NCBI GenBank assembly: GCA_021816455.1
Contig: JAKAXU010000016.1
Location: forward strand, 1 to 62,431
DNA from: Acidobacteriota bacterium
GTDB lineage: Bacteria > Acidobacteriota > Terriglobia > Terriglobales > Acidobacteriaceae
Direction of reading: 5' to 3'
DNA: 62,431 bases
Part shown: piece by piece, positions 35,294 to 44,825 of the stretch
Numbering within the stretch: position 1 is the first letter of the stretch
Layout of the letters: the number at the start of each line of letters is the position of its first letter
The notes under the pieces: model-generated
The model's input: the letters and a program-made list of their open reading frames with translations, nothing else
The model's database searches: none
Told to the model about the DNA's origin: nothing
Position numbers and translations under genes: made by a program

Positions 35294-36364
35294 TTACTTT
35301 CCAGGCTGATCATAGTAGCCGACACGCGTATAGGCTTTCGCGTCGCGCTTGTCCACCTTCACCACCGTACTGTGAAAGACGTTTGGCGTCTCCGTGGGAG
35401 GCATGGGGAAGTCAAACTCATACCAGGAGCTGGTGGTATCCATCAACTGGGCCACGGAACGCGAGATATCGTTGTCGGCCTCGATCACTTTGCCGCCGCT
35501 CTGTTCTGCCAGAACCTGCAAGCCGAGGTCGCCCAGATACACATCGCTCAGCTTGCTGACGCCCTTGGTGAACTCCTGGTAGTAGTAGTCGCGCAGCAGC
35601 GAGGAATTCAGCCCGCGTGGGTTCACGTCGTCCATGGTGACGCGCGCGTAACGCATGTAGGTGGACTCTGCCACGATCTGCTTGAAGACCTCTTTTTCCT
35701 GCGTGCCGTCCAAATCTGTCCGCACGCCGGACATCAGCGGCCAGCCCGGCGAGACCCAGATCAGGATCTTCCGTCCGGGCAGGTTCGTGCAGTAGGTGAT
35801 CATCTGATCCAGCGCTTTGAAGGAGGTCGAATAGCGCTCATCGTTGCCCCAGTAGCCGGTATTTCGCGTGATGAAGCGAAGCCCGGTGGAGATCTTTTCG
35901 AGTGCCAGCTCAAGCTGTCCACCGTCCTGGGTGAAGCCTTTCTGAATCTCTGCACCCTTGTCCGTGATGTAGGCGAGTGATGTCGGATTCGGCAGTTTCA
36001 GCCCTGGCGTTTTCAGATATTTTTCCAGTTGCTGCTGCTCATAGGCGACGGTCTGGAAGCTGGAGTTGACGGCATCCATCACAATCAACACCTCGACCTT
36101 CCCCTGCCCCGGACCAACGGCTTTGAACTGGAGTCCCGGAGGCGTCACGTTGTTATCGAGTACAGTGAAGTCCGACTGCGTGAGGCCGGTAATGGGCGTG
36201 CCGGATTTGTCATCGACATCCACATCGAGATGCATCATGTGTCCAGCCTGCGCAGCGGGTGTGGTGGCCGCCTGGGGCAGTGTCGGCGAGTGCATCGTCT
36301 GGGCCAGTGCAAGCGGCGTGAAGGGAAGAAGGCCGCAGGCGAGAATTCGGAGTGCAGTCCGCAT
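35294..36364 (-). CDS. Exported VWFA-related protein (Acidobacterial type)
   Basis: The 356-residue protein has a signal peptide (RILACGLLPFTPLALAQ), then the phrase LDVDVDDKSGTPITGLTQSDFTVLDN that opens the VWFA-related domain described from Acidobacteria, and a von Willebrand A-like fold (KVEVLIVMDAVNSSF, GRKILIWVSPGWPLM). The usual metal-site motif D-x-S-x-S is replaced by DAVNSSF. Members are exported and of unknown function. It is a good phylum marker. An inverted repeat (ACACCG-ACAG-CGGTGT, 36395-36410) lies about 30 bases upstream, flanked by two GTTGCTAG repeats. Confidence 0.88.
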   Translation of the reverse strand: MRTALRILACGLLPFTPLALAQTMHSPTLPQAATTPAAQAGHMMHLDVDVDDKSGTPITGLTQSDFTVLDNNVTPPGLQFKAVGPGQGKVEVLIVMDAVNSSFQTVAYEQQQLEKYLKTPGLKLPNPTSLAYITDKGAEIQKGFTQDGGQLELALEKISTGLRFITRNTGYWGNDERYSTSFKALDQMITYCTNLPGRKILIWVSPGWPLMSGVRTDLDGTQEKEVFKQIVAESTYMRYARVTMDDVNPRGLNSSLLRDYYYQEFTKGVSKLSDVYLGDLGLQVLAEQSGGKVIEADNDISRSVAQLMDTTSSWYEFDFPMPPTETPNVFHSTVVKVDKRDAKAYTRVGYYDQPGK

Positions 36365-36827
36365 AAAGCTCCTTTGGCGTTGCTAGTTTGCGTGACACCG
36401 ACAGCGGTGTGTTGCTAGCGGCTGTGCGGCACAAAAACCCGCCGACCGCTGAAACGCCAGCGATGTAATGGTAGATGCGGAATCGATTGCAGGGTATGTA
36501 TCGCAAAAAGAAATAGTTGAGGGGCTGAAAGATCCGTGCTTTTGCAGGGAGAAGCTCTGAAGTAAGGATAGGCCACAGAACGCCGCATGAGCGGAGTGCT
36601 GGGGCAGAACAAAAGGAGTCCGGCACTGCTGCCGATTGGGAGCAGCCCGCCTGCCAGTGGAAGCATCCCGTACTGCGCATGAGGCGGTCGGAGCGCACCT
36701 GCGGCGGGAGGAACCAGCGCGACTACTTTCGCGGGGGACGGGAAGATGCGAGACTCGGAACAGATACGGTTGCACACGGGCGGCGATGAGGCTGCTGGGA
36801 TGGCGACCGTGGAAGCGGGATGGCGGG
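36365..36827. other. Divergent intergenic region with inverted and direct repeats
   Basis: No convincing gene is seen. Near the VWFA start there is ACACCG-ACAG-CGGTGT (36395-36410) bracketed by direct repeats GTTGCTAG (36379-36386 and 36411-36418), which would suit a regulator site. Long frames continue on both strands further right but only as GC-rich open sequence upstream of the TIM-barrel gene. Confidence 0.45.
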
Positions 36828-37646
36828 ATGCGGGTTGGGATTTCGACGCGGTGGATGCTGAAGGAGCGGTTGCAGCCGTCGCTGCTGGAGCGGGTGATCT
36901 CGGCGGGCGTGGCGGAGGTGGAGATTTTTGCGGCACGTCAGCACATAGACTATACCGATCGCGAGCAGATTCTGGAGGTTGCGGGGTGGTTTGAGGCGCG
37001 CGGGATGAGGCCCTGGGGGGTGCATGCGCCGAAGTTTCCGGACAGGGAGATGGGACGTGCCGGCGCGCCGGCGGTGAATCTGCTGCATCCGGAGAAGTCG
37101 CGGCGGATCGACGCCATGGACGAGGTGAAGCGGGCGCTGGAGATGGCGGAACTGCTGCGCTATAAACACCTGGTGGTAGAGCTGGGCGAGCATGGAGACG
37201 GGTGGTCGCCAAGGACGCTGGAGAATGCACTGACGGCGCTGGAGCATCTGGACGCATTTGCCAGACCGTTGGGAGTGAGAGTTCTGGTGAAGAACGGGAT
37301 GAATGAGCCGTCTCAGCCGGAGCGCGTGATGGAGATTCTGACTATCGGCCACCTGACGCGGGTGGGGGTCTGCCTGGACCTGGGCCATGCGCACGCGACG
37401 ACAGGAGTCACGGAGGCAGTGAAGGCGACGCAGGGACGGATTGCAGCGGTGCGGATGCATGACAACCACGGATTCAAGGACGAGCATCTGTGGCCAGGCA
37501 TGGGCACGATCGACTGGAAGCAGGCGCGAGCGCAGGTGCGTGAGGCGACGAAGAGCGCGGGGTCGAAGAGCGTGGAGCCGGGTGAGCTGGTCTGGCTGGT
37601 GGACGCCGAGTTTGGAGATATGGCTGCGCTGGCGGATCTGGAGTAA
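36828..37646 (+). CDS. Sugar-phosphate isomerase/epimerase-like TIM-barrel protein
   Basis: A 272-residue protein of the AP-endonuclease-2/xylose-isomerase superfamily: strand starts VGISTRWM and AEVEIFAAR, then HLVVELGEHGDGW, VRVLVKNGMNE, a metal-ligand-like VCLDLGHAHA and VRMHDNHGFKDEHLWPGMGTIDW near the end. Asp, His and Glu residues in these phrases are at typical divalent-metal positions. The substrate is not evident. I start at ATG 36828 because family similarity begins there; the frame is open further upstream. A strong bidirectional terminator follows at 37759. Confidence 0.85.
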   Translation: MRVGISTRWMLKERLQPSLLERVISAGVAEVEIFAARQHIDYTDREQILEVAGWFEARGMRPWGVHAPKFPDREMGRAGAPAVNLLHPEKSRRIDAMDEVKRALEMAELLRYKHLVVELGEHGDGWSPRTLENALTALEHLDAFARPLGVRVLVKNGMNEPSQPERVMEILTIGHLTRVGVCLDLGHAHATTGVTEAVKATQGRIAAVRMHDNHGFKDEHLWPGMGTIDWKQARAQVREATKSAGSKSVEPGELVWLVDAEFGDMAALADLE

Positions 37647-37758
37647 GAGCGGATTGCCTGGCGAGTTCTTCGCATGCGCTTCCATACGGGAAAGTCCGAA
37701 CGGGAGAGCACGCAAAGCCACTCGGCTGATCCGAACGAAGAAGCCTCTTATGGCACAG

Positions 37759-37793
37759 AAAAGCCCCGCTGCGTGAAGGCGAGCGGGGCTTTT
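37759..37793. terminator. Strong bidirectional intrinsic terminator
   Basis: A perfect 12-bp stem (AAAAGCCCCGCT with AGCGGGGCTTTT) closes an 11-base loop between two convergent genes. The A-run and T-run at the ends give a U-tract in either direction, serving the TIM-barrel gene (plus) and the glycosyltransferase (minus). Confidence 0.85.
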
Positions 37794-37849
37794 GAGTGAG
37801 GCGCTTCCGCGGAGCTGCTGTCGGCTTCGTGCGCCAGAGCAGCTGAGGG

Positions 37850-38839
37850 TCAGTTGCCGGAGAGCAGACTGGGTTCCTCCGGCGTGCGCAGACGGACGAT
37901 GCGGTCGATGGCGTAGGGAGTGCGCTGGGAGCTGGTGTAGTAATGGCGGACCTGGAGTTCGCCGAGCAGGCCGATCGCTAGAAGCTGGATGCCGGCCAGG
38001 ATGAGCACGCCGGCGATGACGAAGAGCGGGCCGTGCTGGTCCATGATGCTGGCGTGCCAGTTGAGGAGCTTGAGAGCGAAGAGGCTGAGCGAGGTGAAGC
38101 CGCCGGCCAGGATGCCGAGCACGCCGACCGGACCGAAGAAGTGAAGCGGGCGGCTCATGTACTTGAGCAGGAAGCGGATCGTGAGCAGATCGAAGAAGAC
38201 GCGGAAGGTGCGTCCGATGCCGTAATGGCTCTTGCCGCGCTCGCGGTTGACGTTTTTGATGGGAATCTCACAGATTGAAGCGCCGTACCAGGCGGCGAGG
38301 GCGGGGATGAAACGGTGCATCTCGCCGTAGAGCGGGATGTTGTGGATGACTTCGCGACGATATGCCTTAAAAGTGGTGCCGAAGTCGTGAATATCGACGC
38401 CGGAGAGCTTTGCCATGAGCCAGTTGGCACAGCGCGAGGGAATGCGGCGCATGACGAAGTTGTCGATGCGTTCGCGGCGCCAACCGGAGACGACATCGAA
38501 GCCCTCTTCAAGCTTGGTGAGGAAGTTGGGAATCTCGGCCGGATCGTGCTGCAGGTCACCGTCCATGGCGAGGATGAAATCGCCGGAGGCGTTGTCAAAA
38601 CCCGCGGCAAGAGCAGAGGTCTGGCCGAAGTTGCGGCGAAGCTTGACGACGAGGACGCGGCTGTCGACGGCTGCGATCTCTTCCAGGAGCTTGTAGGAGC
38701 GGTCGCTGGAGCCGTCGTCTACGAGGACCAGCTCGAAGCTGTCGCCGATGTGTTCCATGACGGACTTCAGGCGGGCGTACATCTGGGTGACATTTTCTTC
38801 TTCGTTGTGGAAAGGGACTACGATGGAAAACTTCGGCAT
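37850..38839 (-). CDS. Family 2 glycosyltransferase, membrane-anchored (dolichyl/undecaprenyl-phosphate type)
   Basis: The 329-residue protein has a GT-A domain: FSIVVPFHNEEENV at the start, LVDDGSSDRS, the metal-binding DGDLQHDP, and then two C-terminal membrane helices (PVGVLGILAGGFTSLSLFALKLL and FVIAGVLILAGIQLLAIGLLGE). This is the layout of DPM1/ArnC-like enzymes, which load a sugar onto a polyprenyl phosphate at the inner membrane for envelope polymers. It is the last gene of the hemW-threonine aldolase-GT2 run, 140 bases after the aldolase. Confidence 0.92.
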   Translation of the reverse strand: MPKFSIVVPFHNEEENVTQMYARLKSVMEHIGDSFELVLVDDGSSDRSYKLLEEIAAVDSRVLVVKLRRNFGQTSALAAGFDNASGDFILAMDGDLQHDPAEIPNFLTKLEEGFDVVSGWRRERIDNFVMRRIPSRCANWLMAKLSGVDIHDFGTTFKAYRREVIHNIPLYGEMHRFIPALAAWYGASICEIPIKNVNRERGKSHYGIGRTFRVFFDLLTIRFLLKYMSRPLHFFGPVGVLGILAGGFTSLSLFALKLLNWHASIMDQHGPLFVIAGVLILAGIQLLAIGLLGELQVRHYYTSSQRTPYAIDRIVRLRTPEEPSLLSGN

Positions 38840-38979
38840 ATACCCAGTATAGATGCGAATTTGTGGAAAAAGTCGTCAGAAACGGCGCGAAAAGAGGCGT
38901 GGCATGGCAGAGTGAGGCTAAAAAGGCACTGGACCGCGCGAGGCACAGGCGGGGTAAATGGGGGATGAGCCGAGCAGCC

Positions 38980-40035
38980 TCAGGCGTGGAGAGCTTCGGT
39001 GAGAGCCTCCGCGGCGCGCTGGCAGGCGGCGCGATCGACGTCGTGGTGGGTGACCAGGCGGACCGAACGCGCGCCGACGGCGCTGGCCAAAACGCCGCGA
39101 GCGCGGAGCGAGGCGACGAGGTTGGCGGGCGAAAGGCGCTCCAGCTCAAAGATGACGATGTTGGTCTGCACGCGGTCGAGGTTGATGTGGACGCCAGGCA
39201 GGCGGACGAGGGTTTCGGCGAGGAAGCGTGCGTTGGCGTGGTCCTCGGCCAGGCGCGTCGGCATCTGTTCGAGCGCAATGAGGCCGGCAGCGGCCAGGAC
39301 GCCCGCCTGGCGCATGCCGCCGCCGAGGGCTTTGCGGTAGATGCGCGCCTCGGCGATGAGCGCGCGGGAGCCGACGAGCATGGAGCCGACGGGTGCGCAG
39401 AGACCCTTGGAGAGGCAGAACATGATGGTATCGAAGCCGGCGGTGAGCGTGCGGACGTCGAGGCCGAGATGAGTCGCGGCATTGAAGACGCGTGCGCCGT
39501 CGAGGTGGGTGGGCAGGTTGCGTTTGCCGACTTCGTGCCATATCTCTTCCAGGACGGACAAGGGAGTGCAGACGCCGCCGCCCATGTTGTGGGTATTTTC
39601 AAGAGAGATGAGGGCGGTGTCGGCGCGGAAACCGCCGCGCGGGAAGATGGATGGTGCGATGTGGTCCCAGGTGAGGATGGCGTCGGGCGCCGCGATGGGG
39701 CGCAACTGGCAGCCGGAAAATGCGGAGGCGGTGGCCATCTCCCAGTCGAGGATGTGGGCGCGGGATTCGCAGAGAACCTCCTGACCGGGACGGGTGTGGA
39801 GGCGGATGGCGATCTGGTTGCCCATGGTGCCGGTGGGGACGAAGATGGCGGCTTCGCGGGCGAAGATTTCGGCGGCGCGGCGTTCGAGCAGATTGATGGT
39901 GGGATCTTCGCCATAGACGTCATCGCCGACGATAGCCTGAGCCATGGCGGTGCGCATGGCGGGGGTGGGCTGGGTGAAGGTATCGCTGCGGAGATCGATG
40001 ACGGAGTCGGAATCTGCGGTGGCGGGTGTGTACAC
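38980..40035 (-). CDS. Low-specificity L-threonine aldolase
   Basis: A PLP enzyme of fold type I that splits threonine or allo-threonine to glycine and acetaldehyde. The 351-residue protein has VIDLRSDTFTQPTPAMR at the start, the cofactor loop PTGTMGNQIAI, DGARVFNAA and the Schiff-base Lys in FCLSKGLCAPVGS. It starts with GTG at 40035, preceded by GAGGA at good distance; an upstream extension in frame runs into hemW and is not credible. It lies 58 bases after hemW and is probably co-transcribed. Confidence 0.92.
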   Translation of the reverse strand: MYTPATADSDSVIDLRSDTFTQPTPAMRTAMAQAIVGDDVYGEDPTINLLERRAAEIFAREAAIFVPTGTMGNQIAIRLHTRPGQEVLCESRAHILDWEMATASAFSGCQLRPIAAPDAILTWDHIAPSIFPRGGFRADTALISLENTHNMGGGVCTPLSVLEEIWHEVGKRNLPTHLDGARVFNAATHLGLDVRTLTAGFDTIMFCLSKGLCAPVGSMLVGSRALIAEARIYRKALGGGMRQAGVLAAAGLIALEQMPTRLAEDHANARFLAETLVRLPGVHINLDRVQTNIVIFELERLSPANLVASLRARGVLASAVGARSVRLVTHHDVDRAACQRAAEALTEALHA

Positions 40036-40093
40036 GGACGATCCTCTTGAAAAATTATACGAAGCTGAAAACCGAAGACTTTCAGCAGCAGGG

Positions 40094-41410
40094 TCAACTC
40101 TCCTGCGCAGAATGGTGCGAGCCAAGCCCAAGGAACTCGGCGAAGACATCGTTGGAGAGCAGGCGGCCGCGCGGGGTGAGCGCGAAGGCATCGCGATCCG
40201 GGAGAGGGCAGAGAAGTCCGTCGGCGACGAGGCGATGGGCGACGGCGAGCGAAGGCTGGATGGTCAGCGAGCCGAATTCGCGGGCGAGATCGTGGATGTC
40301 GATGCCGGAGTTGCGGCGAAGGCCGAGGAACCAGGATTCTTCGAGTTGCTGCACGGGGCCGAGCCAGCTTTGCTGGGCGAACGAGGTTTCAGTGAGGGGG
40401 GCGGCGTCGGCGAGGTAATCGGCGAGATCAGCAGTCTGGGTGAATCGTAGCGAAGCGGGGATGCGTGGAGCAGAAGGATTGTGCGTCAGCGACTTCCGCG
40501 GCGAAGGATTCTCCGGAGTGGTGGCGAAGAGCATGGAAGCGGCGTCGAGTCCAAGCCCGAGGTAGGGTAAGCGCGACCAGTAACGGAGATTGTGATGCGA
40601 GGCGAAACCGGGACGGGCGAAGTTGGAGATTTCGTACTGGGCGAGACCGGCGCTGGCGAGGACTTCGATGGCGGTTTCGTACATGGCGGCGATGGTGTCG
40701 TCGGATGGGACGAGTTCGGCGTGGTAACGAGCGCCGCCAGCGATGAGTTCGCGGCCGAGACGGGAGTCTTCGTCGATCTCCAGCATATAGATGCTGGCGT
40801 GGGGAACGGCGGTTTCGAGCAGGACGTCGAGGGATTCGCGCCAGGAGGCGAGCGTCTGGCCAGCGAGGCCAGCCAGCAGATCGACGTTGAGGTTGGTGAT
40901 GCCGACCTTGCGCAGGCGCTCCAGATCGCCGAGGACATCGGCGCGGGTGTGCAGGCGTCCGCTGACGGCGCACTCGCGGTCGAGGAAGCTTTGGACGCCG
41001 AGGCTGATGCGGTTGACGCCGCATTCGGTAAGGGCTTGCAGGGTCTCATCGGAGAGTTGAGCGGGAGCGCATTCGACGGTGATTTCGGCGTCGGGGGCGA
41101 GTATGAATTCCTGGCGGATGGCGCGGAAGATGGCGTGAAAGTGAGCAGGCGCGAGCAGAACGGGCGTGCCCCCGCCGAAGTAAATGGAGTCAACGACGCG
41201 GGGCAGATGGACCCCGAGAGAGTGAGCGCGGGTGTGGCTGTGATGGAGGTCTTCGACGAGTCGCTCGACGTAGCGACCGTGCTGGCTGGCGGGATAGACG
41301 CCGGAGGCGAAGTTGCAGTACGTGCATTTGGAGCGGCAGAAGGGGATGGAGAGGTAGAGTCCGACAGGGACATCCTGATTCGGCGGGGCGAGTTGCGCTG
41401 CGGATTGCAT
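40094..41410 (-). CDS. hemW: HemW-like radical SAM protein (heme chaperone)
   Basis: About 438 residues. The radical-SAM cluster is bound by CRSKCTYC (Cys-x3-Cys-x2-Cys) after GLYLSIPF; next comes YFGGGTPVLL and the SAM-binding region ITVECAPAQLSDE, all typical of the CPDH/HemW family. The variant Cys-x3-Cys-x2-Cys without a fourth Cys (CNFAS follows) is the HemW rather than the HemN pattern, so a heme-handling role is more likely than coproporphyrinogen oxidation. The C-terminal HemN-like domain is present. First gene of the minus-strand run; the start at 41410 has only a weak ribosome site. Confidence 0.9.
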   Translation of the reverse strand: MQSAAQLAPPNQDVPVGLYLSIPFCRSKCTYCNFASGVYPASQHGRYVERLVEDLHHSHTRAHSLGVHLPRVVDSIYFGGGTPVLLAPAHFHAIFRAIRQEFILAPDAEITVECAPAQLSDETLQALTECGVNRISLGVQSFLDRECAVSGRLHTRADVLGDLERLRKVGITNLNVDLLAGLAGQTLASWRESLDVLLETAVPHASIYMLEIDEDSRLGRELIAGGARYHAELVPSDDTIAAMYETAIEVLASAGLAQYEISNFARPGFASHHNLRYWSRLPYLGLGLDAASMLFATTPENPSPRKSLTHNPSAPRIPASLRFTQTADLADYLADAAPLTETSFAQQSWLGPVQQLEESWFLGLRRNSGIDIHDLAREFGSLTIQPSLAVAHRLVADGLLCPLPDRDAFALTPRGRLLSNDVFAEFLGLGSHHSAQES

Positions 41411-41539
41411 CTGAAGACAGTTTCGCACTGTCGGTCGGGAAGCGTGCGCAGCGGAAAGCGATGCGGGCACCCGGTACAATCAAAAAAAGAAGCAGATTCC
41501 AGCTTGTGACCATCGAAAAAACACGGACAGCAGGCAGAG

Positions 41540-43528
41540 ATGGCAGACGAGAGGTCAAAACCAGGCCAGGACGAGAATCTGAAGCCTGGCGCGGACGGGA
41601 AGCCGAAGCCGCGCGTGAAGGCCGACGACGAGATTACGGGCAAGGCGTATGACACGCGGCTGATGCTGCGGCTGGCGCGGTATCTGAAGCCGTATCGCAC
41701 GCAGGCGACGATATCGGTGGTTGCGGTGATGCTGCGGGCGGCAACGGACGCGGCGGGACCGTATCTGGTGAAGGTGGCGCTGGACCGGTATCTGACGCGT
41801 GAGGCGCACCTGGGCACGGGGTGGCTGTCGCAGCACCTGAGCAACGATCCGCGTGTCGGTGTGGGACAGCTGGCGGGGATTTATCTGGGGATTCTGCTGC
41901 TGGCCTATTTCTTCGAGTTTACGCAGACGTATCTGATGCAGTGGACCGGGCAGAAAGTGATGTTCGATCTGCGGCGAGAGATTTTCCGGCACATGCAGCA
42001 GATGCACGTGGCGTTCTTCGATACGAATGCGGTGGGCAGGCTGGTGACGCGGCTGACGTCGGATGTGGATGCGGTCAACGATATGTTCACATCGGGCGTG
42101 CTTGCGATGATCGACGATGTTTTTGCGTTGGCGATCATGGTGGTTGTGATGCTGGTGATGAACTGGCGACTGGCACTGCTGACCTTTGCGGTTCTGCCGC
42201 TGATTGTGGTGGCGACCAATATGTTCCGGCATTCGGTGCGGGCGAGCTATCGCCGCGTGCGGACGGCGATCGCGCGCATCAACTCATTTACGCAGGAGCA
42301 CGTGAGCGGGATGAGCGTGGTACAGCTTTTCAATCGCGAGGAGCGTGCGTATCGCGACTTCGAGACGGTGAACCGGCAGCACATGATCGCGTTCAAGGAT
42401 ACGATTTTCGCGTATGCGCTGTATTACCCTGCGGTGGAGATTCTCTCATCGGTGGCGATTGCGATGATTCTGTGGCGCGGCGGAGTGGGCGTGATCGGGG
42501 GAACGATCACGATAGGAATCATCGGAGCGTTTATCCAGTATGCGCAGCGGTTCTTCCGGCCGATTCAGGACCTGAGTGAAAAGTTCAACATTCTGCAGGC
42601 GGCTATGACGGCCTGTGAGCGGATATTCAAGCTGCTGGATACGCCTTCTCGGATTGTGTCGCCGCTGAATTCGCGGGCCGGGAATGAATCGAATCGGATC
42701 GAATTCCGGCATGTGTGGTTCACGTATCAGGAGTTGAGCGAGGACCAGCGTGCGGCGGTGGAGCGCGGATGCGAAGCGGAGCTGGCGGCGAGGACCGATA
42801 TCGAGTGGATTCTGAAGGATGTTTCGTTTGTGGTGGAGCCGGGTGAGACGGTGGCGATTGTGGGTCACACGGGGGCCGGCAAGACGACGCTGACGAGCCT
42901 GATGATGCGTTTCTATGACGTGACGCGCGGGGCAATTCTGATCGATGGCGTGGATGTGCGCGAGCATGATCTGACGGAGCTGCGGAGGCATTTTGCAGTG
43001 GTGTTGCAGGATCCGTTTCTGTTCAGCGGGACGATTGCGGAAAATATCCGAATGGGCGCCGAAGAGATCAGCGACGAGCGGATGCGGCAGGCGGCGCGCG
43101 ATGTGAATGTGCTGGATTTTGTGGAGAGCCTGCCGAAGAAGTTCGACGAGCCGGTGATCGAGCGCGGAAATTCGCTTTCGACAGGGCAGAAACAACTGGT
43201 GAATTTTGCGCGCGCTCTGGCCTTTGATCCGCGGATTTTGATTCTGGATGAGGCGACGTCGAGTGTGGATACGGATACGGAGTTGAAGATCCGGATGGCG
43301 CTGGAAAAGATGATCGCCGGAAGGACTTCGGTGCTGATTGCGCACCGGCTTTCCACAGTGCAGCGGGCGGATACGATTCTGGTGATGCACAAGGGGCAAC
43401 TTAGGGAGCAGGGGAATCATCAGGAGTTGCTGGGGCAGCGCGGGATCTATTACAAGCTGTATCAGCTTCAGTACAAGGATCAGGAACTGCCCGCGGTGAG
43501 CGCTGGCGCGACGGCGCTGGCGCGGTGA
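41540..43528 (+). CDS. ABC exporter, permease-ATPase fusion (MsbA-like)
   Basis: The 662-residue half-transporter has six membrane helices (about residues 45-330) and an ATPase with Walker A VGHTGAGKTTL, Walker B RILILDEATSSVD and switch His in LIAHRLST. The signature reads LSTGQKQ rather than LSGGQ, and about 30 extra residues sit between the nucleotide-stacking Tyr (WFTYQELSEDQ) and Walker A. lpxB follows 57 bases later, so lipid A or phospholipid flipping (MsbA role) is plausible, though drug exporters look the same. It is the head of a five-gene plus-strand run. Confidence 0.9.
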   Translation: MADERSKPGQDENLKPGADGKPKPRVKADDEITGKAYDTRLMLRLARYLKPYRTQATISVVAVMLRAATDAAGPYLVKVALDRYLTREAHLGTGWLSQHLSNDPRVGVGQLAGIYLGILLLAYFFEFTQTYLMQWTGQKVMFDLRREIFRHMQQMHVAFFDTNAVGRLVTRLTSDVDAVNDMFTSGVLAMIDDVFALAIMVVVMLVMNWRLALLTFAVLPLIVVATNMFRHSVRASYRRVRTAIARINSFTQEHVSGMSVVQLFNREERAYRDFETVNRQHMIAFKDTIFAYALYYPAVEILSSVAIAMILWRGGVGVIGGTITIGIIGAFIQYAQRFFRPIQDLSEKFNILQAAMTACERIFKLLDTPSRIVSPLNSRAGNESNRIEFRHVWFTYQELSEDQRAAVERGCEAELAARTDIEWILKDVSFVVEPGETVAIVGHTGAGKTTLTSLMMRFYDVTRGAILIDGVDVREHDLTELRRHFAVVLQDPFLFSGTIAENIRMGAEEISDERMRQAARDVNVLDFVESLPKKFDEPVIERGNSLSTGQKQLVNFARALAFDPRILILDEATSSVDTDTELKIRMALEKMIAGRTSVLIAHRLSTVQRADTILVMHKGQLREQGNHQELLGQRGIYYKLYQLQYKDQELPAVSAGATALAR

Positions 43529-43584
43529 AAGTGCCACGCTGCGGAACGGCGGGAAAGCCAGCCCGCAGATGAGCCAGGAGACGC

Positions 43585-44760
43585 ATGAGTGAACCGTTGA
43601 TTTTTCTGTCAGCCGGAGAAGCCAGCGGCGAGCACTATGGCGCGCTGCTGATGGAAGAGCTGAAGCGCAGCTTGCCGGGAGCGCGGTTTTTGGGGATGGG
43701 CGGAGAACGCATGGCTGCGTTGGGCTGCGAGCGCGTGGTGCGCAGCGAGGACGTGGCGGTGATGGGGATTACGGAGGTGATCCGGCATTTGCCGCGGATT
43801 TATCGCGAGTATCGACGGCTGAAGGAGGCGATCCGAAAGCGCAGGCCGGCGGTGGCGGTGCTGATCGATTTTCCGGATGTGCATCTGCGGTTGGCGGTGG
43901 AGTTGCATCGGGCGGGCGTGCCGGTGATTTTTTTTGTAAGTCCGCAACTGTGGGCTTGGAAGAAGCGACGAATTCACAAGGTGAAGCGGTATGTGGACCG
44001 GATGCTGGTGATCTTTCCATTCGAGGAGCCGTTCTATCGCGAGCGTGGAGTGAATGCGACGTTTGTCGGTCATCCGCTGGGAGATTTGCCGCTGCCGTTA
44101 GGGACTCGCGAGGAGTTTGCAGCGCGCAACGGGCTGGATGCGACCAAGCTGTGGATCGGCCTGCTGCCGGGAAGCCGCGCGCGGGAGATCCGGTTGAATC
44201 TGCCGGAGATGCTGCGTGCAGCGGCTTTGCTGTGTGGACAGGATTCAGGGCAGGGTGCGCAGATGGAGTTTCTGTTGCCGTTTGCGCCGACGCTTTCCGC
44301 AGCAGATCGTGAGCGTGCACAGGCGATGGTGGATGCTATGGGCGCGGGGGAGCGGGTGCATCTGCTGACAGATGCGCGCGGCGCGCTTCGGCATGCGCGG
44401 GCATCGGTGGTGGCAAGCGGCACTGCGACGGTGGATGCGGCGCTGATGGGGAATCCTTTCGTGGTGGTGTATCGGGTTTCACGGTTGACGTATGCGATTG
44501 CGCGGCGGGTGGTGAAGGTGCCACATGTAGCGATGGTGAATCTGGTGGCGGACAGACGCGTGGTGCCGGAACTGATCCAGGACAACTATTCCGCCGAGAA
44601 GGTTGTCGAATATCTGCGACCGCTGCTGGAGGATGAGGTAGCCCGGCGGCAAATGATGAGGGAACTGGAAGAAGTTAGGGCGAAATTGCGCTGGGATGGA
44701 AATTCCGGAGAGAGCGCGATTGCGCGGGTGGCGGCGATTGTACGCGAGACCATAGCATGA
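43585..44760 (+). CDS. lpxB: Lipid-A-disaccharide synthase
   Basis: LpxB joins UDP-2,3-diacylglucosamine and lipid X into the lipid A disaccharide. The 391-residue GT19 enzyme shows the family phrases SAGEASGEHYGALL at the N-terminus, FLGMGGERM, VAVLIDFPDVHLRLA, the conserved FFVSPQLWAWKKRRI, FVGHPLGD, LLPGSRAREI and VASGTATVDAAL. Together with lolA and the barrel proteins it shows an LPS-bearing outer membrane. It ends four bases inside a possible start (ATGA) of the next gene. Confidence 0.96.
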   Translation: MSEPLIFLSAGEASGEHYGALLMEELKRSLPGARFLGMGGERMAALGCERVVRSEDVAVMGITEVIRHLPRIYREYRRLKEAIRKRRPAVAVLIDFPDVHLRLAVELHRAGVPVIFFVSPQLWAWKKRRIHKVKRYVDRMLVIFPFEEPFYRERGVNATFVGHPLGDLPLPLGTREEFAARNGLDATKLWIGLLPGSRAREIRLNLPEMLRAAALLCGQDSGQGAQMEFLLPFAPTLSAADRERAQAMVDAMGAGERVHLLTDARGALRHARASVVASGTATVDAALMGNPFVVVYRVSRLTYAIARRVVKVPHVAMVNLVADRRVVPELIQDNYSAEKVVEYLRPLLEDEVARRQMMRELEEVRAKLRWDGNSGESAIARVAAIVRETIA

Positions 44761-44825
44761 AGGGGACGGGCTGTGATGGGTGCGTGCGAAGGCGTGCAGC
44801 GAACGCAGCAGGCAAGAGGCGGACG

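Noticed and set aside
38595..40097. 500-codon minus-strand frame, Pro/Ser/Ala-rich
   Set aside because: A shadow of the threonine aldolase and GT2 genes in another frame; composition is low-complexity.
40486..41844. 452-codon minus-strand frame
   Set aside because: Shadow of hemW in a different frame; Ser/Pro/Ala-rich with no motif.
43928..43935. Run of eight T inside lpxB as a possible slippage or frameshift site
   Set aside because: The frame is intact across it, and the codons (ATT TTT TTT GTA) fit a conserved hydrophobic strand, so there is no sign of programmed shifting.
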